Source of the DNA: Saposhnikovia divaricata
Taxonomy: Eukaryota > Streptophyta > Magnoliopsida > Apiales > Apiaceae
DNA length: 64,000 nucleotides
Assembly (NCBI GenBank): GCA_036435485.1
Contig: JAZHRN010000137.1
Location: forward strand, 1,426,001-1,490,000
Direction: 5' to 3'
Shown: one piece after another, positions 10,432 to 22,048 of the stretch
Layout: each line of letters begins with the position of its first letter
Position numbering within the stretch: the first letter of the stretch is position 1
Position numbers and translations under genes: made by a program
Notes under the pieces: generated by a model
What the model was told of the DNA's origin: nothing
The model's input: only the letters and a program-made list of their open reading frames with translations
The model's database searches: none

Positions 10432-10617
10432 GAATGGCACTCTAGTAACCTCAAGCCATGAATCTTTATTTAAGAAACTCCCAACTGAAAATCCTTCATT
10501 TCATTTTGCCACGGAAGCAACCAGACGGGTCGATTAAATCTTCGAGATAACTTTTCATAACAATCGTCCTCGAATAGTTCCCTTACGGCCTTCCAAGATA
10601 AGTCTTGAATGTAGCTT

Positions 10618-10917
10618 CAGGACAGATGCTGAGAATTTACAAGCCCCAAGCAAGTCGAGATTTTGTGCCCAATAATTTTAAAAATCAAATAAATATTATA
10701 TATTATTTCTGAAAAATTATTCTTCTAATCACTTTACTAGCAAAACCTTTCATAAAACACTCGTATATTTGTGCCCTTAATTTTTTTGTGCCCCAACATA
10801 TTGTAAAATTTTCTTTTGCTCCGTAATAAAAAATTGAAAAAATGTTCCCCTACAATTTCATTTTTTTGCGGTGCCCCATTCGAGAGCATAAGTGACTTGG
10901 CTTCAGGGCCGGCTCTA
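10618..10917. mobile_element. Small non-autonomous hAT element
   Basis: 300 bp, ends CAGGACAGATGCTGAG and GGGCCGGCTCTA (reverse TAGAGCCGGCCCTG). Flanked by an 8-bp duplication TGTAGCTT/CGTAGCTT with one mismatch. Removing it rejoins the PME frame VQATFKTYLGRP. AT-rich interior, no transposase. Confidence 0.75.
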
Positions 10918-11514
10918 CGTAGCTTGAACTAGTTTTAAATCCGGGGCTGCTGTGATCCAACAATGTGGTGTAACACAATACCTGTGATTTCGTCAGGACA
11001 TTGTCTTTTTTGTGCGGTTATGATGTTCACTTGTTTAGTGATTGGCCTCCTTACATAAATATTACAGTTTTGTAGGACTGCAGTAGCGTTGCCGAATATA
11101 AAGTCTATGGTTCAGTAAATGTCACATTTGCGGTAGAATTGGCTATATGAGTGTCTTGATAACCTTTGAAACTGCAGTTGTAAAAAATTGAAAAACCTGA
11201 GTCACACAGCATTGCAATAGCTTGGTGCTTTTCGGGCCCGGCTGTGTTTTCAAAAGTCATGCCCCGAACAATCGATCCTCTTCCCGCAACAGCTGCAGAA
11301 AATTAATAAGAGACAGTCACGTACCATATAATTTACATGCATGCACTAATAATAATAACTAGAAATAAAATGTTAAGGCTCACTAAAAGTTGCTAATTTA
11401 AAGGTTTGGGAGCCATCTACAACACTTCTACTGCCTGTAACAATGGTCCCATCAATTCCATCTGCAACAAGCGTCAAATAGGCGAGTGATTCGTTGATCT
11501 CCACGTACTCTTTG

Positions 11515-11811
11515 TAATGACAAATATGAATGCAGATGCAAGGAGACAGAAAGGAATGTTCTTGAATCGAAAAGGTCCAATCACAGCTCTTACACACAAA
11601 TATGAAAAAATATCATCCTAGTTCTATTTTCCCAATCATGCACATTATATGCTAATGATAGGACAGATAGAATCACAATGCTAACGGTTAGGAAAAAGTC
11701 TATTACACCCTTATTGGCTAGCTGGCAATACTATAAGACAAAGTAATAGGAAACAAGTAAGACAAGGTTCCACATGTGCTGGCTGTGATGAGAAATATAT
11801 GGGCTTTATTA
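11515..11811 (-). repeat. 3' LTR of the TA-ended Copia element
   Basis: 297 bp. Differs from the other LTR at one site near position 33 and at three sites in the CCTAGTTCTATTT stretch. Confidence 0.9.
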
Positions 11812-14800
11812 CTCCCCCTCAAGCGGAGCAGGGTGTGAAACAGATGCTCCAAGCTTCTTGAGAAGGCTCTGGTGTTGCTTTACTGGTAGTGTCTTCGTCA
11901 TAATATCAGCAAGTTGAGAGTGAGAAGTCACATATCGTGTAGTAATTGAGCCTGAGTTGATCTGATCCCGTATATAATAACAGTCGATTTCGACATGCTT
12001 TGTCCTTTCATGGAGAACAGGGTTTGCTGCGATTGAGAGTGCAGCCTTGTTGTCACATTGCAGTAACGCAGGAGGGAGATTCTTCAAACCCATATCCTTT
12101 AAAAGGGCTGAGAGCCAAGTGATCTCGCATGCAGTAAGTGCCATAGCACGGTATTCAGCCTCTGCTGTTGAGCGAGATACCACACTTTGCTTCTTCGACT
12201 TCCAGGAGATTGGAGAGTGTCCCAACAGTATGAAAAACCAAATGTTGATCTTCGAGTTACAGGACAACTAGCCCAGTCACTATCACAGAAGGCATTTATC
12301 TGTGCTGTTGAGGAGTTGGCCAACAAAACACCTTGTACAGGATTACCAACTAAGTATCTCAAAACTCGTTTTGCAGCCTGCATATGCACATTTGTAGGCT
12401 GGTGCATGTACTGGCTCAAAACATGAACAGGAAATGTGATGTCGGGCCTGGTGACAGTTAGATATATCAATTTACCTAGCAGTCTCTGATAAGGGTGTGG
12501 ATCTGAGAGCACATCTCCTTTGTCAGGATGAAGCTTCAAGTGAATATCCATGGGAATTTTTAATGGAGTAGCTGACAGCATACCAAATTCTTGAAGCAAA
12601 TCAAGCGTATACTTTTTCTGAGACAAGAAATATCCAGCATTAGTTTTGTCAATCTCAAGGCCCAAGAAGTACCTGACATTACCCAAGTCTTTCATGTGAA
12701 AAGAGTTGGAGAGAAGCAGTTTAAGAGTGGAGATATCATGAGGTGAATTGCCAGATATTAAGAGGTCATCGACATACACTAGGACCAGTGTAATCGAGTT
12801 GACAGAAGTGTTGGTGAAAAGACTATAATCGTTCTTAGATTGGACATATCCAAGATCAAGCAGCTTCTGTGACAGTTTAGTAAACCACAATCTGGGGCTT
12901 TGTCTGAGACCATATAGGGATTTTACCAATCTGCATACCCAAGTTGTAGAGGTTGTGGTTGGTTGATTTAAGGTAATTCTGCTACCCAACCCTGTGTAGC
13001 CTTGAGGTAACTTCATAAACACAGTATCATGGAGGTCACCATGCAGAAATGCATTGGTGACATCCATTTGGATTGTGATCCAATCATGAATGGCAGCAAC
13101 TGCTAAGAGTGTACGTACAGTGGTCAATTTGGCCACAGGTGCAAATGTGTCCATATAATCCACTCCATACACCTATTTGCAGCCTAAAAGCACCAGTCCA
13201 GCTTTGTGTCTTTCAACTGTCCCGTCTGGATTGTATTTAGTTTTAAAAATCCACCTACACCCTATAGCCTTTTTATCTGGTGGTAAGGTAGTGATTTCCC
13301 AGGTGCCATTATCCTCTAGGGCTTGTAGCTCCTTATTCATGGCCTCCACCCAATGGGTAGATTGAACTGCTTGTTTAAACGACATTGGATCAGAGGTGGT
13401 TGTCAAAGAGGCTAGGAAACATTGGAATTGAGGATGAATAGCATGATATGTGACTTGGGCTATATTAGCTTTTTTTTGGAAGGGTATGGACATAATTATC
13501 TAGCCAGCTGGGTTGTTTTGAGGGTCTTGTAGATTTTCTCAGCAATGGTGGTGGTGAAGGTGTAATGTCAGGTGAAGAATGTTCTGTTTGAGAACTAGTT
13601 GGTCTCGAGGGTTCAGGTGTACGTTGATTTTCAGCAATATCAGCTACAAAAATATCATCTGACTCGATGGGAGTATTTGCAGTAGGTAAGACACAAGGAT
13701 TTGGTAGAACATAGGGTTTAGGAGAGTTAGGATTTAATGGAAATATTGACTCATGAAACAGGGCATCTCTAGTAACAAATATTTGCATAGTTGACAAGTT
13801 CAATAACCTGTAACCTTTTTGATTCACAGGATAGCCAACCATCAGACAAGGCACAGATCTAGCTTCAAATTTATCAAAGCTGTGATTTGGGTTCGAGGCA
13901 AGGGACAGACAACCAAATGCCCTTAAATTGTCATAAGACACTGGCTCATTATATAAGATTTCATAAGGAATTTTGTTTTGTAAAGCTTGGGTAGGCAGTC
14001 TATTTATCAAATAGGCAGCTGTCATGACAAATTCTCCCCAATACATTAAGGATAAACCAGACTGGAATTTTAAACATCTAGCAATTTCAAGTATCTGTCT
14101 ATGTTTTCTCTCGACCCTGGCATTTTGCTGAGGTCGATTGACACATGATTTTTGGTGGAATATACCTAGAGAATTATATAACTGAGTGCACAAAGAATCA
14201 GCAAATTCTGGTGCATTATCAGATCGAATAGACTTTATAGAGGATTGAAACTGTGTTTTGACATGATTGTAGAACGTTTTAAGACATGAAAGATAATCAG
14301 ATTTGTTTTTCATCAAAAATAACCAAGTATACCTAGAATGGTCATCGAAAATAGTCAAAAAATATTTGAAATGACCTTTAGTGCACACTTTATAGGGACC
14401 CCAAGTATCAATATGAATTAGATCAAAAGGCATTTTGGCATGAGAATTACTGAGAGAATATGGGAGTTTAGTAAACTTAGCCATTGGGCAAGTAAGGCAT
14501 ACCTCAGATTTAGTAACACAGTGTTTGATGTCTGGTATATGTTGCATTGTGGTCAAAGCAGAGTGTCCAAGCCTTAGATGCCACTTTGAAACTCAGAATT
14601 TGTATTTGCAGTAGAATTTTCTCCCACATACTCCCCCTGGCTGCAACTCCCAGCCATTGCATTGTTTTGCTACAGATAGTACAATCCATCAGACAGACTT
14701 CCAGTTGCCTGAACTTGTTTGGTAGTTGAGTTCAAGATGACACAGCCTGTGGTGGTGAATTGCACTTGGCAATCATTATCCTTTGCCAACTTATGAATGG

Positions 14801-16138
14801 AGAGGAGATTGTGCTTGAACTTTGGAACCACCAGAACATTTTTTAGAATTAAGCCATTCGATAAGGCAACATCACCCATGTGAGTTATTTGAGAAGCATC
14901 TCCTGTAGGCAGATTTATGGTCAAGTGAGAGGCAACAGGCTTGAGATTTGACAGGTTATGGCTAGATGATGTCATGTGAGCACTGGCACCTGAATCAATG
15001 ATCCAGGTGTTTGAGAGTTTTGAAATTTTATCACTGTGACAAGTCACCATGCCAGAGAAACATTCCTCCAATTCGTCATCAGTTTCTGAACCCCTTAGAT
15101 CATGCACATTACTGGTGGGAAACAGTTTCAACAAGTGCTCCAACTGCTGTGGTGTGAAAGAAACCTCTTGTGAAGATGAGGATTCAGAATTGACATGAGT
15201 AACATTGTTGGCCGCAGGGCGTGGTTTGGATCTGTTGTTGCATCTTGGTGGACTAGGTACAGAATTGTTCCTCACAGGTGGTCTTTTGTGCTGCAAGTGC
15301 CACGATGGGTAGCCTACTCTGTCCAGCATCTCTCACTGAAATGACCTTTTCCTCCACAATTTTTACAAACAGGAATCTTTGATTCTGGGCTTTTCTTACT
15401 ATAAATGGCAGCATATTCAGTCTCAGGCAGATGAAAGCTAAGAACATCTCTTTGAGATTCCTCTTGTTGAATAAATGCACAGGCTGCCTCCACAGTTGGG
15501 AGGGGTATTTGCATCAATAACTGGCTTCTTAGAGGACCATAAGCCTCATCAAGTCCATTAAGAAAGACAAAGAGTTTGGACTCCTCTCGTTGTGTGTTAA
15601 TTGCAGCAAACAAAGCAGTAATTTCATCACTAACAGTACGAACAGCAGGGAGCAAATTCATGGATTCAATCTCTTCCCACAAACTACTCATACATGTAAA
15701 ATACTCATGGATTTTCATTTTGCCTTGTTTCAAGTTGAAAAGATCCTTATTCAGTTTGTATTTTCTGGAACCGTTACTAAGCTGAAATCTTTTTTCAAGT
15801 TGTTTCCATATTTCATGAGCAGATGTGATAAAAAGAATCGACTTTTTAATAGTATCAGACACATTATTGTGTAACCAAGATATTACCAGATCATTGCAGG
15901 TGTCCCACTGCTGCTTTAACGTTTCATCTGTGGTGCTGCGCTCCACTGTTCCATTCACGAAACCCAGTTTACGCTTTGCTGAAAGTTGAATCTCGAACAA
16001 ACGTTTCCAGGTTCTATAATCTCCCCCACCCTGTAGTTTTTCTACACTTACGGACAAAGGGCCATCAGATGGGTGTAAAAATAAGGGGTTTTGCATATCA
16101 GTAAAAGTGAATCGACCTCCTGTGGCCATTAGATTCAA
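11809..16138 (-). pseudogene. Copia gag-pol polyprotein, broken into several frames
   Basis: Order on the minus strand is gag, protease, integrase, reverse transcriptase, RNase H, the Copia order. Gag (16138-15314) has a CCHC knuckle, CKNCGGKGHFSERC. Protease has WIIDSGASAHMTSS. Integrase has a GHSALTTMQHIPD pre-domain and the DDE residues in FDLIHIDTWGPYK, IRSDNAPEF and RVERKHRQIL. RT has QMDVTNAFLHGDL and YVDDLLISGN. RNase H has AEAEYRAMA. Lesions: a frameshift just after the zinc knuckle (about 15320), an in-frame TAG after GLYYL (about 14670) with a frameshift before GHSALT, a frameshift near 13480, a stop near 13173 and a frameshift near 12250. It cannot make a full polyprotein. Confidence 0.92.
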
Positions 16139-16244
16139 GAAATAGATCTGAGTCTAAAATATAAGAGGATGAAATATCTGTGATGAGCTGGGCTGAAACC
16201 GAACGAAAGAAAAACCTGATACTGCACTCAAAGCTCTGATACCA

Positions 16245-16541
16245 TAATGACAAATATGAATGCAGATGCAAGGAGAGAGAAAGGAATGTTCTTGAATCGA
16301 AAAGGTCCAATCACAGCTCTTACACACAAATATGAAAAAATATCATCCTATATCTGTTTTCCCAATCATGCACATTATATGCTAATGATAGGACAGATAG
16401 AATCACAATGCTAACGGTTAGGAAAAAGTCTATTACACCCTTATTGGCTAGCTGGCAATACTATAAGACAAAGTAATAGGAAACAAGTAAGACAAGGTTC
16501 CACATGTGCTGGCTGTGATGAGAAATATATGGGCTTTATTA
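16245..16541 (-). repeat. 5' LTR of the TA-ended Copia element
   Basis: 297 bp, followed on the minus strand directly by TGGTATCAGAGC. Both ends are the imperfect inverted repeat TAATRA. Confidence 0.9.
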
Positions 16542-16765
16542 CTTTGTACACTCCTTTCTTCACATATACATATATATATAACAAATCTCTTACTCCTTGT
16601 CTTTGCTGCAGCCACAGCCTCAGATATGGTCTTGAAATTACCCGACCCGTCCTGCGCTACCACTAGATCGGCAGGAGTGCTTTTTCCAGAAGAAGTCTGC
16701 GATCACTTGTTGAAAGCCACTCAGGCAGATCATGATCCAGCAAGCGCCGTCCTTTTGATTTTTTA

Positions 16766-17104
16766 ATTACTAGATGGAGCTGAAGCCATCACAACTTTTT
16801 CAAAAACAAAGCCGTGCGGGATCGACCCAAAGCGGACAATATCATATTAATGTGAGGTTATGGCTCGATAGCAGCCCAACAACATAACATCCAAAATTTA
16901 CCAGCAAAAAAATAAAACAGATCAGACAATATAGTAATGGTGTTAAGAGGTGGATTTATTCGGATCATATTACATCTTAGTACTCCCCTCAGGCCCTCAC
17001 CAATATACTTCATTTTAATGTGTTGGGAAGTGGATTAATAGAAGTGAAAAATACATCCTTACTAAAACCGAAAATTGATATGAATTTTATAAATACCTTC
17101 CACT
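16766..17104. other. Unassigned, repeat-like
   Basis: No ORF of note. The stretch around 16800-16895 contains GTCCGCTTTGGGTCGATCCC on the minus strand, which looks like part of a dispersed repeat, but no ends or duplication were found. Confidence 0.35.
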
Positions 17105-18260
17105 GCCAAGCCTTTTCGAGGTGAATGAGGTCAGCCGTTTCTGGATGGATCTCCTCAAGTGGAGCAGACATTTGTTCCTTCCACTGATATCACTATAATT
17201 GGTGGAAATCAAACATTTAACAAGAACAAAAATGATATCTCTACATATTTGGCATCATAGATCTTATACACAAAACGAGAAATACACATATCAAAGATGT
17301 GTACTTTAACAAGAGCAAACACGATATCTTTGTATATTAAGCATCAGAGTAATAACTTAAAAAACGCAACATTTGAAAAACAACAGAGCGACAACATATC
17401 AGTTGTCTGTAACAAAGTAATAACTTGCAAAACACAAACTGTTGCCTTGTATAACTCAAAGTCTCAAATTGACAAGCTCAACCTTACCTTGCATGCGGAT
17501 ACGTTAATATTTTGAAAGCGAGCATAACCTCTTGCACCAGCAACATTCAATTTCGGTCCAAAGAGTGTGGCACTATTCACCAACTACAGGTTCTCATAAA
17601 AAAAAATCACCAACTACAAGAGCAAACCAACTTATGATGCACATCTATCATGATTAAGATAGATACATATCATATTACATACAAATAATCAATTCTGGTG
17701 TGAGAGCAAACATTGTAACATAAGATCACAGAACACTTAATGTGTTAGTACTTGAAGCCTAACATTCACCTAGTAAGAAACACACACATATGCACATACC
17801 AAGAAAAGCTCTAACATTGACAATTATCAGAACAAAATTTTAATGAACACCTGACAGCAGTTCTACTTAAACTGGCAACTTTAATTTACAAACCAGAACA
17901 CTAGAAGATTACCCTAGATGGTGATTCACTGATTATCTAAACAAAATAAAATAAGCATAAAAGTATGAATGATATGATACATCAGTAGTTTAGCTTCATT
18001 GTTATTAGTCAAAATCGCATATTTGATCTTTCTATATCTGTAAACCATTAAATGTGTGCATGCTTGTGTTTAAACGTACCTGACAACCATGTGAAAGATG
18101 TCCACCATTAGGAAGATCAAGGACCATAATTCTGTTCGAAAAGGCAGTATAAACTTGATAGTCAGTTGAATCAAGACTGCACATTGACCGGAGAAAAGGT
18201 ATTTGTTAAGGAGCGAGAAATTGAGGAGATCAGAACAACACTAGGTGCAGCTGCACATCG
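17105..18260 (-). pseudogene. Serine hydroxymethyltransferase fragments, out of order
   Basis: Three exon-like pieces resemble SHMT, the folate/PLP enzyme interconverting serine and glycine. At about 18180-18084 (minus) VNVQS, then YQVYTAF, RIMVLDLPNGGHLSHG; at 17586-17492 LFGPKLNVAGARGYARF; at about 17190-17105 PLEEIHPETADLIHLEKAWQ. In SHMT the last is near the N terminus and should come first, yet it lies downstream of the other two. GT donors (GTACG after HGCQ, GTAAG after SACK) are kept. The catalytic lysine region is not seen, and stops or shifts occur (a TGA in the first piece). A short duplicated segment, GGAAAAGGTATTTGTTAAG-like, sits at 18190 and 18262. Confidence 0.65.
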
Positions 18261-18264
18261 ATCG

Positions 18265-18619
18265 GAAAAAGGTATTTGTTAAGTTAGTGCTTATCTAGAT
18301 TTGGGTTTAAAATAAAGACAATAACTTTGTGTTACATTTGTTCTGAAGAAAATATAAAAGATAAAATGAACCAATTTCGTCGACTTAAAGGACCAATTGA
18401 CATCGTTGAGGTATAAGTCTGTCAAAAATAGGTTAACTGAACTAGTTCAAGAAACGAGCATTAAACGGAATAGCCAGACAAAGACAAACTAGATAGGATT
18501 CGACACTGGACTTGCTTATAAGAACATGGCGAGTTGAGGAACAATACCACCAAATCTTCTTTCTATTGAGTACTGTTCTCTGCTTAAAATATGAAGAACA
18601 TAATGTTAGCATCAATGAA
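18265..18619. other. Intergenic, nothing recognised
   Basis: AT-rich sequence between the SHMT scraps and a Helitron; no ORF, RNA gene or terminal repeat was recognised. Confidence 0.4.
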
Positions 18620-19756
18620 TCTATTACTACACAAGGGCAAAATTTGCCATTTTAATGGCTGTGAAATGACTGTTATGCCCTTCTATTTTGTATAATTACA
18701 TATGTACTGCTATTTAGAAAGTTTTGCTAAAAAAAGATAATTTTTTTGTTTTCATTGGGTATCGAACCAGCAACCTCGTGATACATAGTTTATTGTTATG
18801 ACCACTTGATCTACTTAGATTTTTATCTTCCTTTCAAAAATCATAATACACAAACCATCACCCATTTTGTCATATATTTATTTTTCATGTTATAAATGCA
18901 TTATATATAAGTTTTTTTGTCACACCATCATATGTGAGTTATTTATTAATAATTTTTTAAATATGAGAAATGAAGTTCATAAAGTTGAATTCAAAATTTT
19001 TGTTAGTACAAATTTTTTTAAAAAAATATATATAACAAATTTAGATTTGAAATATGTTAAATATTTAAATAAAATATGCAATTGAGTTATAATTAATTGC
19101 AATATTAATACTATATAAGATAATAACGAATTAATGTCATCGTTGGATATCGAACCAGTATTCTCATGATATATAATCACATTTATAGATTGCGAGTATG
19201 AGTAAAAGTGGCCATTCACGAGAGGTCGTGGGTACCCGCAAAATTTGTGGTTGCGAGAAAAAGAAAATATTAACGTGAGGTCGTAATATGAAATTATACA
19301 AAATATAATAATCAATCAATTATAATATATATAATTAAATAGATGGGTTTAAAAAAATATATTTAAGAATAAGAAATTAGATTGGAGTAGTAAATTTGTG
19401 TAAAAAATTAAAAGATTTGTAAAATAGAACTTTTTACAATAAATACATTAAATTGTTATAAACGAATATAATTTAGTCATAAATTAAAATTAAAATATAT
19501 AATAATCATAGATATAAGTTCATAATATACATATAATTTATTAATTATCTTTTAAATATTATATTTATTTTTATATACTCAATAAGGAATTTATATCGGT
19601 CAATAAATATTTTTATCAAAAATGTATAAATGAGTTTAAAACTAAAATTTTTAAAAACAAATAATAAAATTAATTAAAATAAATAATATAACTAATAGAA
19701 AATTTAATTTAACGATTTATTAACAGGCCCGAACCTTGCACGGGCTTTTACGCTAG
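18620..19756 (+). mobile_element. Non-autonomous Helitron
   Basis: Starts TCTATTACTAC after an A and ends GCCCGAACCTTGCACGGGCTTTTACGCTAG before a T. That is the Helitron pattern: 5' TC, a hairpin (GCCCG...CGGGC) about 10 bases from the end, CTRR at the terminus, insertion between A and T. The 5' part, GGGCAAAATTTGCCATTTT, is typical of plant Helitrons. There is no Rep/helicase coding sequence; the ORFs inside are short and AT-driven. Confidence 0.8.
18745..18825 (-). other. tRNA-like sequence inside Helitron 1
   Basis: On the minus strand a D-arm-like GTAGATCAAGTGGTCA is followed 30-40 bases on by GGTTGCTGGTTCGATACCC, close to Pol III A and B boxes. No 3' CCA-ready acceptor stem could be paired, so it is not called a functional tRNA. 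A second, shorter B-box-like copy (CTGGTTCGATATCC) lies at 19141-19160. Confidence 0.5.
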
Positions 19757-19880
19757 TTGGTTCAAACATCTCAACATTTACTCGAGAAATATAGTAGTGA
19801 AAACCATACATCTCAACATTCGTTGTGGGAATCAAAACAATCATGTCAGTAACAACGTCAAAAAATTGTACTCCTTGGTA

Positions 19881-20183
19881 CTCCCTCCGTCCCTCTGGGT
19901 TGTTTACATTGGGGATGGGCACGGAGACCAAGAAAATGTATAAAAAATGAGTAAAATAAGATAAAATATGGGTAAAGTGGTGGGACATATCAATATTTAA
20001 TAATTGATTAAAGATAGTGGAGGAAAGTAGTGGGTGTAATAGTATTTTTATTGTTAAATATGAGATAGTGGGGAAAAGTAGTTGGTGTAATAGTGGGGGG
20101 AACTTACTATTTATGGTAACGTAAAAAAATGAGAGAGACATCCCAAAAGAGTAACAGTAAAAAAATGAGAGGGACAGAGTGAG
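19881..20183. mobile_element. Stowaway-type MITE
   Basis: Ends CTCCCTCCGTCCC and GGGACAGAGTGAG, flanked by TA on both sides, the Tc1/mariner pattern. 303 bp, no coding. Confidence 0.85.
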
Positions 20184-20627
20184 TAAATGTTTATTCAAAA
20201 AAAGAAAATTCAAAAAATAAGAGGTGAAATTATATTTTTTATTCACGTAAAAATTCAAAGGGCCTAATATTTTGGGAAGGAGGTACCCTGTCACAAGCAA
20301 TTAATGATCTTTATCTTTTGCTATCTCAATATGGCTAAACTCTTGGGAGTATATATCTGTTTTTGAGTTTTGCAGTAATTACTTCTAGATTACTTTTAGA
20401 GATAATGCATTTACTGCAATCCAAATATTGTAACTGAAATCATAATAAATTTATTGCAAGTCAACTGATCTAAATATTCGTCAAAAAAAAAAAAACTGAT
20501 CTAAATTAATATGAATAATTGATAACTATTTAAATGAGTATGTAATTGCACATAAGAAAACAAGTTTTATTTTTTTTATCTAAGGTAACAGTGCATAAAA
20601 CTAGTACTATATTCAGATATACAAACA
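20184..20627. other. Upstream region of the intact S1-family gene
   Basis: No ORF. ACTATATTCAGATATAC at about 20606-20622 is close to the start and gives only a weak TATA candidate. Confidence 0.35.
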
Positions 20628-21068
20628 ATGAGAAACCTCTTTCTTTTCCTTTTGGTCATTCAAATCACAAAATTTTGTGCTGCAAACGATAGCTTAACTT
20701 ACAGCTTCCAAATGCATGTACAGAACGGAATCGCAGATCCGATATGGGTTCACTGCGCATCGAAAGACGACGAGATTGGTAAATTCCATCTTCAACAAGG
20801 TCAGGAAATAAAGTGGAGTTTCAATGTGCAGTTATTCTTGAGAACCATGTATTTTTGTCACTTCTGGTGGAATCAGAAAAATTTAGACAATGCTTTCGAA
20901 GTTTTTAACAAGAGTTATTACTATAAATGCTCCCATCAGCTGGATGGAGGGAATGGGGTGAATCCATGTTACTGGTTAGCTAAGCCGGATGGTTTTTATT
21001 TTTCGACTACAAATGGTCCTTTTCCTGGATCAGATTGGACATTAGTACACACCTGGACAGATAAATAG
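20628..21068 (+). CDS. S1-family (SPH) secreted protein, 146 aa, intact
   Basis: Small secreted protein of the plant self-incompatibility S1 family. Family members include the poppy stigma determinant PrsS, but most have no known role; they act outside the cell. Residues 1-19 are a signal peptide (MRNLFLFLLVIQITKFCAA). The mature domain has the family marks: a Cys in IWVHCASKDDEIG, YFCHFWWNQKN, YYYKCSHQ, and CYWLAKPDGFYFS near the end. Four Cys in the mature part could form two disulfides. It is intronless, as usual for the family, and the length is typical. The broken gene at the left edge is a close paralogue on the other strand, suggesting a local SPH cluster. Pollen recognition cannot be inferred from sequence alone. 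Confidence 0.9.
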   Translation: MRNLFLFLLVIQITKFCAANDSLTYSFQMHVQNGIADPIWVHCASKDDEIGKFHLQQGQEIKWSFNVQLFLRTMYFCHFWWNQKNLDNAFEVFNKSYYYKCSHQLDGGNGVNPCYWLAKPDGFYFSTTNGPFPGSDWTLVHTWTDK

Positions 21069-22048
21069 TTATATTGGAGTACAAGTTGATTCTTGATTGA
21101 TATGCAATTAATTATGTAATACAACATATATTGTCTTAGTTGTTCATGAATTATGATATGAATCAGAATCATCACAAAAAAAAAAAAAACAAATATTACT
21201 TGATTGTGTGCATTTTGCAGTCTACAGAGTTTGCTGGTCGGTCTTGGTACTTTACCGGTCTCAAATCTTGAAACAGGGCTTCTAAACTAGAATGTTGTAA
21301 ATATGTGAAATTATTTTCCAAAACTTATATCCGGGATTTAGGCATCCTCAATCTTTAAAAAAAAAAAATTATATAATTTTTTGTAATCTTAAAAAAAGAA
21401 CCGTAAAAAATGTCAAGTATACGGACCTTACATTGTGGATCATGGAGTATTTTTGGTACATGATGCAGGGCATTTAATTTATTTAATTTATAAAATAATG
21501 TGTCTTTTTAAATGATAAAATAATTAATTCATTTAATATTGTTGAATATATGTTACAGAAATCTATAAGAAGATGAAGTTTTCAAAAATAAAGAGTTTAA
21601 GGTCGTATTTAGGTAATTTTTTCTATTTTTTATTTCCAAAATTCTGTTGTTAAAAATGAAAATTGAAATTATTTCTTATAAATTTTGAAAAGAAAGGTCT
21701 TTCACAAATATTTTTTGAAATAATTTTTAACAAAACAACACTATTCTCAAAAAAAATAAAGAAAACTGTTTTGCTTGATACAATACAAAATTTTATGATA
21801 GAAATATTTAATAACCGTGATAGATAGTATAAAAAGGTTGGGAAATTTAATAGAAAGAAATTCTCAAAGCAATTTATAATTTCATAATAACTTTTTGTTT
21901 TATAAATTATTTTTAGCAACAGAGTCAAAAACCTTAGTTTTCATATTTGGGCTGAACACAACAAACATGAAAAACTAAAATATACCAAAAAAATAATTTA
22001 AACGAAGATAAGTACAAATTTAAATTACCATTTTCAAAGAAGGCAAAC
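21069..22048. other. Intergenic, very AT-rich
   Basis: 3' flank of the S1-family gene, with short A runs (21175-21190, 21355-21370). No further gene, RNA or bounded repeat recognised. Confidence 0.4.

Larger units (their letters stand above)
11515..16541 (-). mobile_element. Ty1/Copia retrotransposon with TA...TA LTR ends
   Basis: LTRs of 297 bp at 11515-11811 and 16245-16541 differ at about 4 positions. A perfect 5-bp duplication CTTTG flanks the element (11510-11514 and 16542-16546). On the minus strand the LTR starts TAATAAAGCCC and ends TTTGTCATTA rather than TG...CA. The primer-binding site TGGTATCAGAGC abuts the 5' LTR directly and the purine tract GAGGGGGAG abuts the 3' LTR, so the ends are fixed from both sides. 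The target was exon 1 of the pectinesterase. Confidence 0.92.
10460..16765 (-). pseudogene. Pectinesterase (pectin methylesterase) pseudogene, interrupted twice
   Basis: Catalytic domain of a plant PME, which removes methyl esters from cell-wall homogalacturonan. On the minus strand: GRRLLDHDLPEWLST (from about 16745), DLVVAQDGSGNFKTISEAVA, KKGVYKEYVEINES, DGIDGTIVTGSRSV, an intron at 11293-11383 (GTGAGC...TGCAG) at the usual ATF position, then GMTFENTAGPEKHQAIA, DFIFGNATAVLQNCNIY, KTYLGRP and YLEDLIDPSG. It is dead: a frameshift after RRLL, an extra 10 bases in a TATATATG run after FVIYI, a frameshift after YQDT, a TGA before TIDFIFGN, and a TAA replacing the Trp of GRPWKEYS. The PMEI pro-region is missing upstream. 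A Copia element (11515-16541) and a hAT element (10618-10917) are inserted in its exons. Confidence 0.9.

Noticed and set aside
16448..16663. 71-aa minus-strand ORF as a separate gene.
   Set aside because: It is the pectinesterase pseudogene exon running into the Copia LTR.
18745..18825. A functional tRNA gene.
   Set aside because: A and B boxes are present but no acceptor stem pairs, and the sequence lies inside a Helitron.
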